64,000 nt of DNA from Xanthomonas bonasiae (GTDB taxonomy: Bacteria; Pseudomonadota; Gammaproteobacteria; Xanthomonadales; Xanthomonadaceae): contig NZ_JAFIWB010000024.1 of the NCBI RefSeq assembly GCF_017163705.1, positions 1-64,000 on the forward strand. Reading direction: 5' to 3'. The translations under genes were made by a program, and so were the position numbers. This document shows, in pieces, positions 24,852 to 35,154 of this stretch. Under the pieces are notes generated by a model. It was given only the letters and a program-made list of their open reading frames with translations. It ran no database searches and was not told the origin of the DNA. The number at the start of each line of letters is the position of its first letter. The first letter of the stretch is position 1.

Positions 24852-25835
24852 TCAGAGCGCGTCGGCGCGGTAGCCGGTGTCGATGCTGATGCTGCCGCCC
24901 AGGGCGCGCGAGACGCAGGCGCAGAGTTTGCGGTTCTCGCGGCGCTGTTCGTCGCTGAAGAAGACGTCGCGATGGTCCAGGCCGGCGTCGGCGTCGAGCA
25001 CGTCCACCTGGCACAGGCCGCATTCGCCGCGGCGGCATTCGGCCATCATTTCCACGCCGGCCGCCTGCAGGGCGTCGAGCATCGATTCGTTCTCCGCCAC
25101 CGGGACCTCCATGCCCAGGGCCGGCAGCCGCACCACGAACGGGCGCGCTGGCGCGTTGCCGCTGTTGCCGAAGGTCTCGAAGTGCAGCCGCGCGCGCGAA
25201 CGGCCGGCGGCGTGCCAGTGGCGGCGGACCGCGTCGAGCATGCCCAGCGGGCCGCACACGTAGATCTCGGCGGTGGGGGAGAGCCTGGCGATCTCGGCCT
25301 CCAGGTCGGGCGCGCCCCGCTCGTCGTCGCAATGCACGTGCAGGCGCTCGCCGAGCGTGTCCTGCAGTTGCGCCACGTAGGCCATCGCGCTGCGCGAGCG
25401 GCCCACGTAGAGCAGGCGGAACGCGGGATGCCGCTGCGCCAGCCGTTGCGCCATGCCCAGGATCGGGGTGATGCCGATGCCGCCGGCCACCAGCAGGATC
25501 TCCGCGGCGCGCTCGTCGAGCGCGAAGTTGTTGCTGGGCGCGGAGGTCTCGATGCTGTCGCCGGGCGCCAGCGTCCACATGTGCCGCGAGCCGCCGCGGC
25601 TGTCCGGCATCGCGCGGACGGCGATCAGATAGCGGCCATCGGTGCGGGGCTCGCCGACCAGCGAGTAGGAACGAATGTCCTCGCGCCCGTGCAGGCGCAG
25701 GCGAAAGTCGAGGTGGCTGCCGACCGCGAACGGACGCGCATGCGCGCCGGGATCGAGCAGGAGTTCGCGCACGCCGTCGCAGGCATCGGCGACGGCGACC
25801 ACGCGGGCCGGGTACCACTGGGTTTCCTTGCGCAT
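24852..25835 (-). CDS. vanB: Vanillate O-demethylase reductase subunit
   Basis: 327 residues. The flavin domain carries RSYSLVGEPRTDGRY, the NAD domain LLVAGGIGITPILGMAQRL, and the C-terminal plant-type ferredoxin domain the cluster ligands CRRGECGLC and a final Cys in LCACVSRAL. It passes electrons from NADH to the VanA oxygenase. It is the third gene of vanA-vanR-vanB on the minus strand, 82 bp after vanR. The start at MRKETQWYPARV was chosen over an upstream in-frame extension that overlaps vanR. Confidence 0.93.
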   Translation of the reverse strand: MRKETQWYPARVVAVADACDGVRELLLDPGAHARPFAVGSHLDFRLRLHGREDIRSYSLVGEPRTDGRYLIAVRAMPDSRGGSRHMWTLAPGDSIETSAPSNNFALDERAAEILLVAGGIGITPILGMAQRLAQRHPAFRLLYVGRSRSAMAYVAQLQDTLGERLHVHCDDERGAPDLEAEIARLSPTAEIYVCGPLGMLDAVRRHWHAAGRSRARLHFETFGNSGNAPARPFVVRLPALGMEVPVAENESMLDALQAAGVEMMAECRRGECGLCQVDVLDADAGLDHRDVFFSDEQRRENRKLCACVSRALGGSISIDTGYRADAL

Positions 25836-25917
25836 GGCGGGGTCCAGGTGGGGAGGAAGAAGAGCGCCGGGCTGGCGCTGCGGGTGCCGACGGCGGCCGG
25901 CGCCGGCGTGGTTCGAC

Positions 25918-26700
25918 TCAGGCGCCGCCACCACGGCTGCGCGCCCGCGCGTCTGGCGGGTTCGGCTGGATCAGCCCGCCGCCGTGCACCCGTCCGATCG
26001 CCTGGTCGCGCAGGGCATAGCCGAAATTGCGCTGGGCCAGGCGGGCGTGCTCGCGCATCAGCGCTTCGGCGCGCGCGCCCTGGCGCTGCGCGATCGCTTC
26101 GACCACCTGCCGGTGCTGGTCCTGCGCCAGGGTCAGGATCAGGCGCGCTTCCGGCACCGCCACCTGGGCCATCACGAAGCCGTTGGGCGAGGCGAACGGC
26201 AGCTGCACGGTGCGCGCGAATTCGCGCGCCAGCAGGTCGCTGCCCGCCATCGCGATCAGCAAGGCATGCAACTGTTCGTTGTACTGCACGTAGTTGGCGA
26301 AGTCGTCCTCGCCCAGCTCCGAGGCGAGGACCGCATCGAGCCGTTCCAGCAGCGCGTGCGCCTGCTGCAGCTCGGCGACGCTGGCGCCGCGTTCGGCGGC
26401 CAGGCGCGCGGCCAGCCCTTCCAGGGTGCCGCGCAGTTCGATCGCGTCGTGCACGTCGCGTTCGCTGAACGCCTTGACCGCGTAGCCGCCGCCGGGCAGG
26501 GCGGTGGCCAGGCCTTCTTCGCACAGGCGTTGCAGCGCCGCGCGCACCGGCGTGCGCGAGACGCCCAGGCGTTCGACCACCGCCAGTTCGGACAGGCGTT
26601 CGCCCGGCGCCAGGGCGCCGCCGAGGATCAGGTCGCGCAGTTCCAGCAGCGCGCGGGTGGTCTGGGCGGCGCTGGAGCGGAAGGGAGGCGTGGCGTGCAT
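25918..26700 (-). CDS. vanR: GntR/FCD family regulator of vanillate demethylase (VanR)
   Basis: 260 residues. The winged helix (GERLSELAVVERLGVSRTPV) is followed by a helical FCD ligand domain with the metal/acid-binding pattern of Asp and His residues (FANYVQYNEQLHALLIAMAG; QDQHRQVVEAI; REHARLAQRNF). VanR proteins repress vanAB until vanillate binds. Here the gene lies between vanA and vanB (25 and 82 bp gaps), so the repressor would be made with the enzyme it controls. Candidate operators lie upstream of vanA. Confidence 0.88.
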   Translation of the reverse strand: MHATPPFRSSAAQTTRALLELRDLILGGALAPGERLSELAVVERLGVSRTPVRAALQRLCEEGLATALPGGGYAVKAFSERDVHDAIELRGTLEGLAARLAAERGASVAELQQAHALLERLDAVLASELGEDDFANYVQYNEQLHALLIAMAGSDLLAREFARTVQLPFASPNGFVMAQVAVPEARLILTLAQDQHRQVVEAIAQRQGARAEALMREHARLAQRNFGYALRDQAIGRVHGGGLIQPNPPDARARSRGGGA

Positions 26701-26725
26701 GGCGTTCCGGTGGTGGGTGGGACGG

Positions 26726-27802
26726 TCAGCCGACCATGCGCAGATCCAGGTCGCGGCTGCCCTGCTCGCGCGCGACCATGCGCTCGATCAGCCGCCGCGC
26801 CCACATCCCGCCGGCATCGACGTTGAGGTTGTAGAACGCGTGGTCCGGATGCGCGTCGATCGCCCGCTGCTGCGCTTCCAGGATCGCCTCGTCCTCGCCG
26901 AACACGCCGGTCACGCCCTCGCGCAGCAGCGTGGTCATCGACTGCTCGTGCAGCGAGTGGTTGCGCATGAACGCCCAGAAGTAGTGGCAGCTGCCGTCGG
27001 TCTCGGGGGTGATGGTGTTGAGCACGTAGCCGTTCACGCCCTGGCTGCGGTCGCCTTCCGGCGCGCCGCTGCCGGCGACCGCCACGCCGACGTCGATGGC
27101 GATGGTGCACGGCGCCTCGAAGCGGATGATCTGCCAGCGGTCGACCTTGCCGCGGTAGCCCAGCGCGTGCTCGATCTGCCGCGCCCAGAACGGCGGCGGG
27201 TCGATGTCGCGCATCCAGCGCGAGACGGTGACGCTGCGCTCGCCGTGCACCACCTCGAACGGCGCCTCGGCCACCGCGTCCTGGCCGATGCTGGAGCCGT
27301 GCACGAAGGTCTCGTGGGTCAGGTCCATCAGGTTGTCCAGCACCAGCCGGTAATCGCACTTGACCTGGATGGTGCGGCCATCGCCGGCCCAGGCCGGGTC
27401 GCTGTTCCAGTGCAGGTCGGGGATCAGCGCCGGATCGGCCAGCGCCGCGTCGCCGGGCCAGATCCACACGTAACGGTGCTTCTCGGCGACCGGGAAGCTG
27501 CGCACGCAGGCCGCGGGGTTGATCGTCTCCTGCGAGGGCATGTGCACGCAGCGGCCCAGCGCATCGTAGACCAGGCCGTGGTAGCCGCAGACCACGTCGT
27601 CGCCGCGCAGCTTGCCCATCGACAGCGGCACCAGCCGGTGCCAGCAGGCATCCTCCAGCGCCACCAGCGCGCCGGCGCCGGTGCGGTAGAGCACGATGTC
27701 GAGGTTGCAGGCCTTGCGCGGCAGCAGGGCGTGGCGGACCTCGTGGTCCCAGGCGATGGCGTACCAGGCGTTGAGCGGGTAGCGGGGAGTCGGGTCGGAC
27801 AT
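26726..27802 (-). CDS. vanA: Vanillate O-demethylase oxygenase subunit
   Basis: 358 residues. The N-terminal Rieske domain has the ligands CWH and CGYH (residues about 50-72), and the mononuclear iron site shows DNLMDLTHETFVH. The aromatic-ring oxygenase C-terminal domain is intact. It demethylates vanillate to protocatechuate and formaldehyde, using electrons from VanB. The start at MSDPTPRYPLNAW was chosen over a longer frame that runs into the operator region. It diverges from pcaI across 409 bp. Confidence 0.95.
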   Translation of the reverse strand: MSDPTPRYPLNAWYAIAWDHEVRHALLPRKACNLDIVLYRTGAGALVALEDACWHRLVPLSMGKLRGDDVVCGYHGLVYDALGRCVHMPSQETINPAACVRSFPVAEKHRYVWIWPGDAALADPALIPDLHWNSDPAWAGDGRTIQVKCDYRLVLDNLMDLTHETFVHGSSIGQDAVAEAPFEVVHGERSVTVSRWMRDIDPPPFWARQIEHALGYRGKVDRWQIIRFEAPCTIAIDVGVAVAGSGAPEGDRSQGVNGYVLNTITPETDGSCHYFWAFMRNHSLHEQSMTTLLREGVTGVFGEDEAILEAQQRAIDAHPDHAFYNLNVDAGGMWARRLIERMVAREQGSRDLDLRMVG

Positions 27803-27811
27803 GGCGGGTCC

Positions 27812-27914
27812 TGTATACATTCGGCGGCGTGCCGATCTGGGCACGGCGGGTAAATTGCGCTCTTGCTCGTTTTTTTCGGGTTAAAAAAAGCGGATGCCGA
27901 CGTTTTGTATACAT
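27812..27914 (-). promoter_or_regulatory. Paired TGTATACAT sites upstream of vanA, candidate VanR operators
   Basis: The nine-base sequence TGTATACAT, with the palindromic core TGTATACA, occurs at 27812-27820 (ten bases before the vanA start codon) and 27906-27914, 94 bp apart. GntR/FCD repressors typically bind GTATAC-centred palindromes. An AT-rich stretch between them (27867-27889) may hold the promoter. VanR binding is inferred. Confidence 0.6.
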
Positions 27915-27954
27915 CGAACCGTGTCCGTGCACGCCGCGGTGCAACATCGAAAAT

Positions 27955-27988
27955 GTTCGATTATCGATTTACATGGCCGGTAATCGAA
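27955..27988 (+). promoter_or_regulatory. Inverted PcaR/PcaU-type boxes upstream of pcaI
   Basis: GTTCGATTATCGATT (27955-27969) matches the recalled PcaR box GTTCGATAATCGCAC at 11 of 15 positions. TAATCGAA at 27981-27988 is the exact reverse complement of TTCGATTA at 27956-27963. The pair lies 224-257 bp before the pcaI start. The remaining leader to 28211 holds nothing else recognisable. Confidence 0.6.
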
Positions 27989-28211
27989 TTGACCGCGTGA
28001 AGCGCTGGGCCTAACGTGTGGCTCTGTCCGGCGACGCGACGAGGGCTGCGTGCAGCCTCCATCGATGCGCCGGGGCTTCGATCAATCAGGCACCACGGCG
28101 GACGCCGCCGTTGCGCACCTCGCGGGAGACAGCACCGATGTCGGCAATCCTCTATCGCCCCGTGACCGGCCCGCAGCCGGTCGCCGGGCACGGCCCCGCA
28201 GGAGCGGCGGC

Positions 28212-28883
28212 ATGATCGACAAGACCGTCGCCTCGTTCGCAGCGGCCGTGGCCGACATCCACGACGGCGCCACGGTGATGATCGGCGGCTTCGGCAGCGC
28301 CGGCATGCCCGACGAACTGATCGATGCATTGATCGCGCAAGGCGCGCGCGCGCTGACCATCGTCAACAACAACGCCGGCAACGGCGACACCGGGCTGGCC
28401 GCGCTGATTCGGCACAAGCGTGTCCGCAAGATCGTTTGCTCGTTCCCGCGGCAGAGCGACTCGCAGCATTTCGATGCGGCCTACCGCGCCGGCGAGATCG
28501 AGCTGGAACTGGTGCCGCAGGGCAACCTGGCCGCGCGCATCCATGCTGCCGGCAACGGCCTGGGCGCGATCTTCACCCCGACCGGCTACGGCACCGAACT
28601 GGCCACGGGCAAGGAGACGCGCGAGATCGATGGCCGGCACTACGTGCTCGAATATCCGATCCGCGCCGACTTCGCCCTGATCAAGGCGTATCGGGGCGAC
28701 CGCTGGGGCAACCTGGTATACCGCAAGACCGCGCGCAATTTCGGTCCGTTGATGGCGATGGCCGCCGACTGCACCATCGTGCAGGTCGGCGAAGTGGTGG
28801 CGCTCGGCGCGCTGGATCCGGAAGCGGTGGTCACCCCGGGCATCTTCGTGCAACGCGTGGTCGCCGCCGGAGATGCCGCATGA
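28212..28883 (+). CDS. pcaI: 3-oxoadipate CoA-transferase subunit A
   Basis: 223 residues of the SCOT-A fold, with the glycine-rich [20 protein letters not shown] at residues 18-38 and [14 protein letters not shown]. It pairs with PcaJ to move CoA from succinyl-CoA to 3-oxoadipate. It is the first gene of pcaIJF-HG-B-D-C. The ATG at 28212 follows GGAG; the longer upstream frame has no support. The pcaJ start overlaps its stop by 4 bp, which suits a 1:1 heterodimer. Confidence 0.95.
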   Translation: MIDKTVASFAAAVADIHDGATVMIGGFGSAGMPDELIDALIAQGARALTIVNNNAGNGDTGLAALIRHKRVRKIVCSFPRQSDSQHFDAAYRAGEIELELVPQGNLAARIHAAGNGLGAIFTPTGYGTELATGKETREIDGRHYVLEYPIRADFALIKAYRGDRWGNLVYRKTARNFGPLMAMAADCTIVQVGEVVALGALDPEAVVTPGIFVQRVVAAGDAA

Positions 28884-29523
28884 ACCGTCTGAGCCGAGAC
28901 CAGATCGCCGCGCGCGTGGCGCGCGATATCGGCGAAGGCGCCTACGTCAATCTCGGCATCGGCCTGCCGACCCTGGTGGCCAACTTCCTGCCTGCCGACA
29001 AGGAGATCTTCCTGCATTCGGAGAACGGCGTGCTCGGCATGGGCCCGGCGCCAGCGCCCGGCGAGGAGGATCCGGACCTGATCAACGCCGGCAAGCAGCC
29101 GGTGACGCTGCTGACCGGCGGCTGCTATTTCCATCATGCCGATTCGTTCGCGATGATGCGCAGCGGACGCCTGGACGTGTGCGTGCTCGGCGCATTCCAG
29201 GTCTCGGTGCATGGCGACCTGGCCAACTGGAGCACCGGCGCGCCGGACGCGATCCCCGCGGTCGGCGGCGCGATGGACCTGGCGATCGGCGCCAAGGACG
29301 TGTTCGTGATGATGGACCTGCTGACCAAGAACGGCGACAGCAAGCTGGTCGCCGAATGCACCTATCCGCTGACCGGCCTGCGCTGCGTCTCGCGCGTCTA
29401 CACCGACCTGGGCGTGTTCGCGGTCGGCAAGCACGGCGCCGCTGTCATCGAGCTCGTCGACGGCTTGTCGCTGGACGAACTGCAACGCCTCACCGGCCTG
29501 TCGCTGACGATGGAGAAGGCGCA

Positions 29524-29527
<4 letters not shown>
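28880..29527 (+). CDS. pcaJ: 3-oxoadipate CoA-transferase subunit B
   Basis: 215 residues. The catalytic Glu that forms the CoA thioester intermediate is in [30 protein letters not shown] and the terminal [12 protein letters not shown] are family features. It overlaps pcaI and pcaF by 4 bp each (ATGA), so the three are translationally coupled. Confidence 0.95.
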
Positions 29528-30732
<1,205 letters not shown>

Positions 30733-30831
30733 GCGACTATCTTGTAGCCGCAGCGTTGCAGGCATGAAGCGGCTCCTGCGCGAGCAACGAACACGCAACA
30801 GGCTCCATGCGGAGCCACCGGAAGGAGCAAG

Positions 30832-31548
30832 ATGAGCGATTCCACCAACGACGCGCTGCTCGGCTATCGCAAGCCGTATCCGGGCACGCAGCCGGCGTAC
30901 ATCCATCCTGCCTATGCCTCGACCGTGCGCCGCGGCCCCAGCCGCGACCCGATCGCGATCCCGGCGACGCTGTCGGAAATCACCGGGCCCACGCTGGACC
31001 GGATCACCCTGGGCGCGCATGCCGCCGATCTCACCGCCGGCTTTCCCGGCGAGCCGCTGGGCGAGCGCATCGTCGTCTCCGGCCGCGTGCTCGACGAGAA
31101 CGGCCAGCCGGTGCGCAACAGCGTGGTCGAGGTCTGGCAGTGCAATGCCGCTGGGCGCTATCTGCACGCCGGCGACCAGCACGATGCGCCGCTGGACCCC
31201 AACTTCACCGGCACCGGCCAGGTGCTGACCGACGAACACGGCCGCTACCGCTTCAAGACCATCAAGCCCGGCGCCTATCCGTGGCGCAACCACTACAACG
31301 CCTGGCGTCCGGCGCACATCCACTTTTCGCTGCACGGCGAGGGCATCGGCCAGCGCCTGGTCACGCAGATGTACTTCCCCGGCGACCCGCTGCTGGCCTA
31401 CGACCCGATCTTCAATTGCGTGGACGACGACAAGGCCAAGGCGCGGATGGTGTCGGCGTTCGACTGGGAGAACGCGATCAGCGAATACGCGCTGGCCTAC
31501 CGGTTCGACATCGTGCTGCGTGGCCGCAAGCAGACCGTCTGGGAGTGA
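30832..31548 (+). CDS. pcaH: Protocatechuate 3,4-dioxygenase beta subunit
   Basis: 238 residues. All four iron ligands can be located: Tyr in [10 protein letters not shown], Tyr 39 residues later in GAYPWRNHY, and both His of [11 protein letters not shown], with the spacing known for the Pseudomonas enzyme. It cleaves protocatechuate between its hydroxyls to 3-carboxymuconate. A good ribosome site (GGAAGGAG) precedes the ATG. pcaG follows after 4 bp. Confidence 0.96.
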   Translation: MSDSTNDALLGYRKPYPGTQPAYIHPAYASTVRRGPSRDPIAIPATLSEITGPTLDRITLGAHAADLTAGFPGEPLGERIVVSGRVLDENGQPVRNSVVEVWQCNAAGRYLHAGDQHDAPLDPNFTGTGQVLTDEHGRYRFKTIKPGAYPWRNHYNAWRPAHIHFSLHGEGIGQRLVTQMYFPGDPLLAYDPIFNCVDDDKAKARMVSAFDWENAISEYALAYRFDIVLRGRKQTVWE

Positions 31549-31552
31549 CACC

Positions 31553-32116
31553 ATGAGTTTTCAGGCAACCCCTTCGCAAACCGTCGGCCCGTACTACCGC
31601 CTGGGCCTGGAGCCGCTGTACCGTACCGAGATCGCGCCGGCCGCGGCGCGCGGCGAGCGCGTGCAGGTGAGCGGCACGGTGTTCGATGGCGCCGGCGTGC
31701 CGGTCGCCGATGCGGTGCTGGAGATCTGGCAGGCCGACGCCGCCGGCATCTACGCGCATCGCGACGACCCGCGCCACGACGATCACGATCCGGCGTTCCA
31801 CGGCTGGGGCCGCGTGCCGACCGACGCGCATGGCCGTTTCTCCTTCAGTACGATCAAGCCAGGGACGGTGGCCGGGCCCAAGGGTGCGCCGCAGGCGCCG
31901 CACCTGATGGTGCTGGTGTTCATGCGCGGCCTGCTGCGCGGCGCGTCCACGCGGCTGTACTTCGCCGATGCCGCCGGCAACGGCGAGGACCCGATCCTGG
32001 CGCTGGTGCCGCCGCAACGGCGCGACACGCTGCTGGCCCAGCGCACCGCGCCGGGGCACTACGCCTGGGACGTGCGCATGCAGGGCGAGCAGGAGACCGT
32101 GTTTTTCAGCTACTGA
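31553..32116 (+). CDS. pcaG: Protocatechuate 3,4-dioxygenase alpha subunit
   Basis: 187 residues, starting SFQATPSQTVGPYYRLGLEP, the standard alpha-subunit opening. It shares the beta-sandwich of PcaH (LEIWQADAAGIYAH) but lacks the full iron-ligand set, as expected. It forms the alpha-beta protomer of the dioxygenase. The 187-bp gap to pcaB is largely a long GC palindrome (32129-32199). Confidence 0.95.
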   Translation: MSFQATPSQTVGPYYRLGLEPLYRTEIAPAAARGERVQVSGTVFDGAGVPVADAVLEIWQADAAGIYAHRDDPRHDDHDPAFHGWGRVPTDAHGRFSFSTIKPGTVAGPKGAPQAPHLMVLVFMRGLLRGASTRLYFADAAGNGEDPILALVPPQRRDTLLAQRTAPGHYAWDVRMQGEQETVFFSY

Positions 32117-32128
32117 GCGCCCGCTTTG

Positions 32129-32199
32129 TGTAGGAGCGGCTTCAGCCGCGACCGGGGCTTTCCTGGTAACGCCCGGTCGCGGCTGAAGCCGCTCCTGCA
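32129..32199. repeat. Dispersed GC palindrome between pcaG and pcaB
   Basis: Arms TGTAGGAGCGGCTTCAGCCG... and ...CGGCTGAAGCCGCTCCTGCA pair over nearly 30 bp. The GTAG head resembles REP sequences mobilised by RAYT transposases. It may form a strong hairpin in the pca transcript, possibly lowering expression of pcaBDC or protecting the upstream part from decay. Confidence 0.9.
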
Positions 32200-32303
32200 G
32201 ACAGGCGACAGCGGCGGTGGGTGCAGTCCGCGCATCCCGTCATCGCGTTGGCGCTACCCTTGGCCGGCCCGATGCGCCGGCACGACCCGCAGAGACGTCA
32301 TCC

Positions 32304-33647
32304 ATGAGTTCCAGCCTTTCCCTGCTCAGCCCCTTGTTCGGCGACCCCGACATCGATGCGCTGTTCGACGATAGCGCGCGGTTGCAGGGCATGCTCGATT
32401 TCGAGGCCGCGCTGGCGCTGGCCGAGGCGCGCTGCGGGGTGATTCCGGATGCGGCGGTCGCGCCGATCCAGGCGGCCTGCCAGGCGCAGCGGTACGACCT
32501 GGCCGCGCTCGGCCAGGCCACCGCGCTGGCCGGCAATCCGGCCATCCCGCTGGTCAAGGCGCTGACCACGCAGGTCGAGGCGATCGATGCGTCCGCCGCG
32601 CGCTGGGTGCATTGGGCCGCCACCAGCCAGGACGCGATCGACACAGGCAGCGTGCTGCAGCTGCGCGCCGCGCTGGATGCGCTGCAGCCGAAGCTGGCGG
32701 CGCTGTGCGATGCCGTGCATGCGCTCGCCCAGCGCGAGCGCGACACCGGCCTGCCTGGCCGCACGCTGCTGCAGCAGGCGGTGCCGGTGACGTTCGGACT
32801 CAAGGCCGCCGGCTGGCTGGATGCATTGCAGCGCGCACAGCGCCGCTTGCAGGCGCTGCGCGAGGACGCGCTGGTGCTGCAGTTCGGCGGCGCCGCCGGC
32901 ACCCTGGCCTCGTTGCAGACGCAAGGGCTGGCGGTGGCGCAGGCCCTGGCGCAGGCGCTGCGGCTGCCGCTGCCGGCGCTGCCCTGGCATGCCGCGCGCG
33001 ACCGCATCGTCGAGATCGGCAGCGCGTTCGCGCTGCTGGCCGGAACCCTGGGCAAGATCGCCACCGACATCGTGCTGCTGATGCAGTCGGAAGTGGCCGA
33101 GGCCTTCGAGCCGGCCGCGTCCGGCAAGGGCGGTTCCTCGGCGATGCCGCACAAGCGCAACCCGGTGGGCTGCGTGGCCGCCATCGCCGCGGCCACGCGC
33201 GTGCCCGGCCTGGTGTCCACGCTGTACGCGGCGTTGCCGCAGCCGCACGAACGCGCCGCCGGGCAGTGGCATGCCGAGTGGGATACCGTGCCGGAGATCG
33301 TGCGCCTGAGCGCTGGCAGCCTGGCGCAGATGCGCAGCGTCATCGAGGGCCTGGAACTGGACCGCGCGCGCATGCGCACGCACCTGGACAGCCATGGCGG
33401 CTTGCTCTACGCCGAGGCGGTGTCGGTCGCGCTCGCCGCCACCTTGGGCAAGGCTGCCGCGCACGCGTTGGTGGAAGAGTCCGCGCGCCACGCACTGCAG
33501 CACGGCCGTCACCTGCGCGAGGTGCTGGCGGCCGACACGCGGGTGACCGCGGTGTTGGATGAAAACCGATTGCAGGCGCTGTTCGCCGCCGACAGCTGGC
33601 GCGGCATGGCCGATGTCTGGATCGACCGCGTGCTCGCCAACGGCTGA
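32304..33647 (+). CDS. pcaB: 3-carboxy-cis,cis-muconate cycloisomerase
   Basis: 447 residues of the fumarase/aspartase superfamily, with the signature GKGGSSAMPHKRNPV near residue 275 and ATSQDAIDTGSVLQLRAALD near 110. It closes carboxymuconate to 4-carboxymuconolactone. The ATG at 32304 was chosen because the upstream frame runs through the palindrome. pcaD follows after 30 bp. Confidence 0.95.
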   Translation: MSSSLSLLSPLFGDPDIDALFDDSARLQGMLDFEAALALAEARCGVIPDAAVAPIQAACQAQRYDLAALGQATALAGNPAIPLVKALTTQVEAIDASAARWVHWAATSQDAIDTGSVLQLRAALDALQPKLAALCDAVHALAQRERDTGLPGRTLLQQAVPVTFGLKAAGWLDALQRAQRRLQALREDALVLQFGGAAGTLASLQTQGLAVAQALAQALRLPLPALPWHAARDRIVEIGSAFALLAGTLGKIATDIVLLMQSEVAEAFEPAASGKGGSSAMPHKRNPVGCVAAIAAATRVPGLVSTLYAALPQPHERAAGQWHAEWDTVPEIVRLSAGSLAQMRSVIEGLELDRARMRTHLDSHGGLLYAEAVSVALAATLGKAAAHALVEESARHALQHGRHLREVLAADTRVTAVLDENRLQALFAADSWRGMADVWIDRVLANG

Positions 33648-33677
33648 GCCTGTGCAACTGGATTCCGCGGAGCCGCC

Positions 33678-34460
33678 ATGCCGTTTCTCGATCTGCCCAG
33701 CCATCGCCTGCACTACCGCCTCGACGGCAGCGCCGGCAAGCCGTGGCTGACCTTCTGCAATTCGCTCGGCACCGACCTGCACATGTGGGACGCGCAGATC
33801 GACGCACTGGCGCCGCACTACCGCCTGCTGCGCTACGACCGTCGCGGACATGGCGGCTCCGGCGTGCCGGCCGGCCCCTATCGCGTGGACGATCTCGGCG
33901 GCGACGTGCTGGCGCTGTGGGATGCGCTGCGGATCGAACGCAGCCATTTCTGCGGGCTGTCGATCGGCGGCCTGACCGGGCAGTGGCTGGGCCTGCACGC
34001 CGGCGCACGCCTGGAGCGCCTGGTGGTGAGCGCCACGGCGCAGAAGATCGGCAGCGAGGACAGTTGGCGCGCACGCATCGCGCAGGTGCAGGCCGAGGGC
34101 CTGACTGCACTGGCGGCGGCGACGCGCGAGCGCTGGTTCACCCCGGCCTTCGCCGCGCGGTGTCCGCAGCGGCTGGACGAGATCATCGCCACCTTCCTCG
34201 CCACCTCGCCCGAAGGCTATGCGGCATGCTGCCACGCCGTGGCCAGCGCCGACTTCCGTGGCCGGCTCGGCGCGCTGGCGGTGCCGCTGCTGGCGATCGC
34301 CGGCGACGACGATCCGGTGTGCCCGCCGCAGGACCTGCGCGAGATCGCCGCTGCGGTGCAGGACGGCCGCGCTGCGCAGGTGCCCGGCCGCCACATCTGC
34401 AATGTGGAGTCCGCGCAGGCGTTCAACCGCCTCCTGCTCGAGTTTCTCCAGGCTTCCTAG
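33678..34460 (+). CDS. pcaD: 3-oxoadipate enol-lactonase
   Basis: 260 residues, alpha/beta hydrolase. The nucleophile is in CGLSIGGLTGQWLG, the Asp in IAGDDDPVCPP and the His in VPGRHICNVE. The N-terminal LTFCNSLGTDLHMWDAQIDA is characteristic of PcaD. It hydrolyses the enol-lactone to 3-oxoadipate. It is separate from pcaC, not fused as in some bacteria. Confidence 0.95.
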   Translation: MPFLDLPSHRLHYRLDGSAGKPWLTFCNSLGTDLHMWDAQIDALAPHYRLLRYDRRGHGGSGVPAGPYRVDDLGGDVLALWDALRIERSHFCGLSIGGLTGQWLGLHAGARLERLVVSATAQKIGSEDSWRARIAQVQAEGLTALAAATRERWFTPAFAARCPQRLDEIIATFLATSPEGYAACCHAVASADFRGRLGALAVPLLAIAGDDDPVCPPQDLREIAAAVQDGRAAQVPGRHICNVESAQAFNRLLLEFLQAS

Positions 34461-34541
34461 AACGAAAGCCCGCTCCGCTGCGCAGGCGGCCGGCGACGCT
34501 GATCCCGACGCTGCATCCCCCCACATCACAACGGAAACCCC

Positions 34542-34928
34542 ATGGACGAAAAACAACGCTACGACGCCGGACTGCAGGTCCGCAAAGCCGTACTCGGCGA
34601 AGACCACGTGGAACGCTCGCTGGCCGCGCGCACCGACTTCACCAGCGAGTTCCAGGAGTTCATCACCCGCACCGCCTGGGGCACCGTCTGGACCCGCGAC
34701 GGCCTGCCGCGCCACACGCGTTCGCTGCTGACCCTGGCGATGATGGTCGCGCTCGGCCACGACGAGGAATTCAAGCTGCACGTGCGCGCCGCGCGCAACA
34801 ATGGCGTGAGCGCGGACGAGATCAAGGAAGTGCTGCTGCAGGCGGCGATCTACTGCGGCGTGCCCGCGGCCAACCACGCCTTCGCGCTGGCCAAGCCGAT
34901 CCTGGAAGAGCAGGCGGCCGAGGGCTGA
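34542..34928 (+). CDS. pcaC: 4-carboxymuconolactone decarboxylase
   Basis: 128 residues of the CMD/AhpD-like all-helical fold, with RKAVLGEDHVERSLA, AWGTVWTRDGLPRHTRSLLT and the conserved GHDEEFKLHVRAARNNG. It decarboxylates 4-carboxymuconolactone to the enol-lactone used by PcaD. It is the last gene of the pca operon. A degenerate dispersed palindrome begins 43 bp downstream. Confidence 0.95.
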   Translation: MDEKQRYDAGLQVRKAVLGEDHVERSLAARTDFTSEFQEFITRTAWGTVWTRDGLPRHTRSLLTLAMMVALGHDEEFKLHVRAARNNGVSADEIKEVLLQAAIYCGVPAANHAFALAKPILEEQAAEG

Positions 34929-34971
34929 GGCCGGCGCTGGCGTCGCGCTGCTCGCATCGCGTGGCCGATCT

Positions 34972-35022
34972 TGTAGGAGCGACTTCAGTCGCGACAGGCC
35001 TTTCCGGTCACGCCCGTGGCGA
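34972..35022. repeat. Degenerate dispersed palindrome after pcaC
   Basis: The left arm (TGTAGGAGCGACTTCAGTCG) is intact while the right arm breaks down after CCCGTGGCGACTG. The breakdown coincides with the beginning of the hydrolase remnant at 35023. Confidence 0.75.
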
Positions 35023-35154
35023 CTGTACCTGCGCCTGCGCAGCGGGGACCGCAGCTGGGTCACGCTGCCGCACGCCGACCATGTGGCGCACGTCGAGAAC
35101 GCGCATGCGGCGTGGGTGGAGGCGGTGGTCGGCTTCCTGCGCCGGCCGCGCTGA
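35023..35154 (+). pseudogene. 3' remnant of an alpha/beta hydrolase gene
   Basis: A 43-codon open frame ends in TGA and reads LRLRSGDRSWVTLPHADHVA followed by HVENAHAAWVEAVVGFLRRP. This looks like the C-terminus of an alpha/beta hydrolase, with the catalytic-His region LPHADHVAHVEN and the final helix. There is no start codon or upstream homologous part, because a dispersed palindrome occupies the position. The codon use is that of a genuine GC-rich gene. It is probably a decayed gene truncated at a repeat. Confidence 0.6.
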
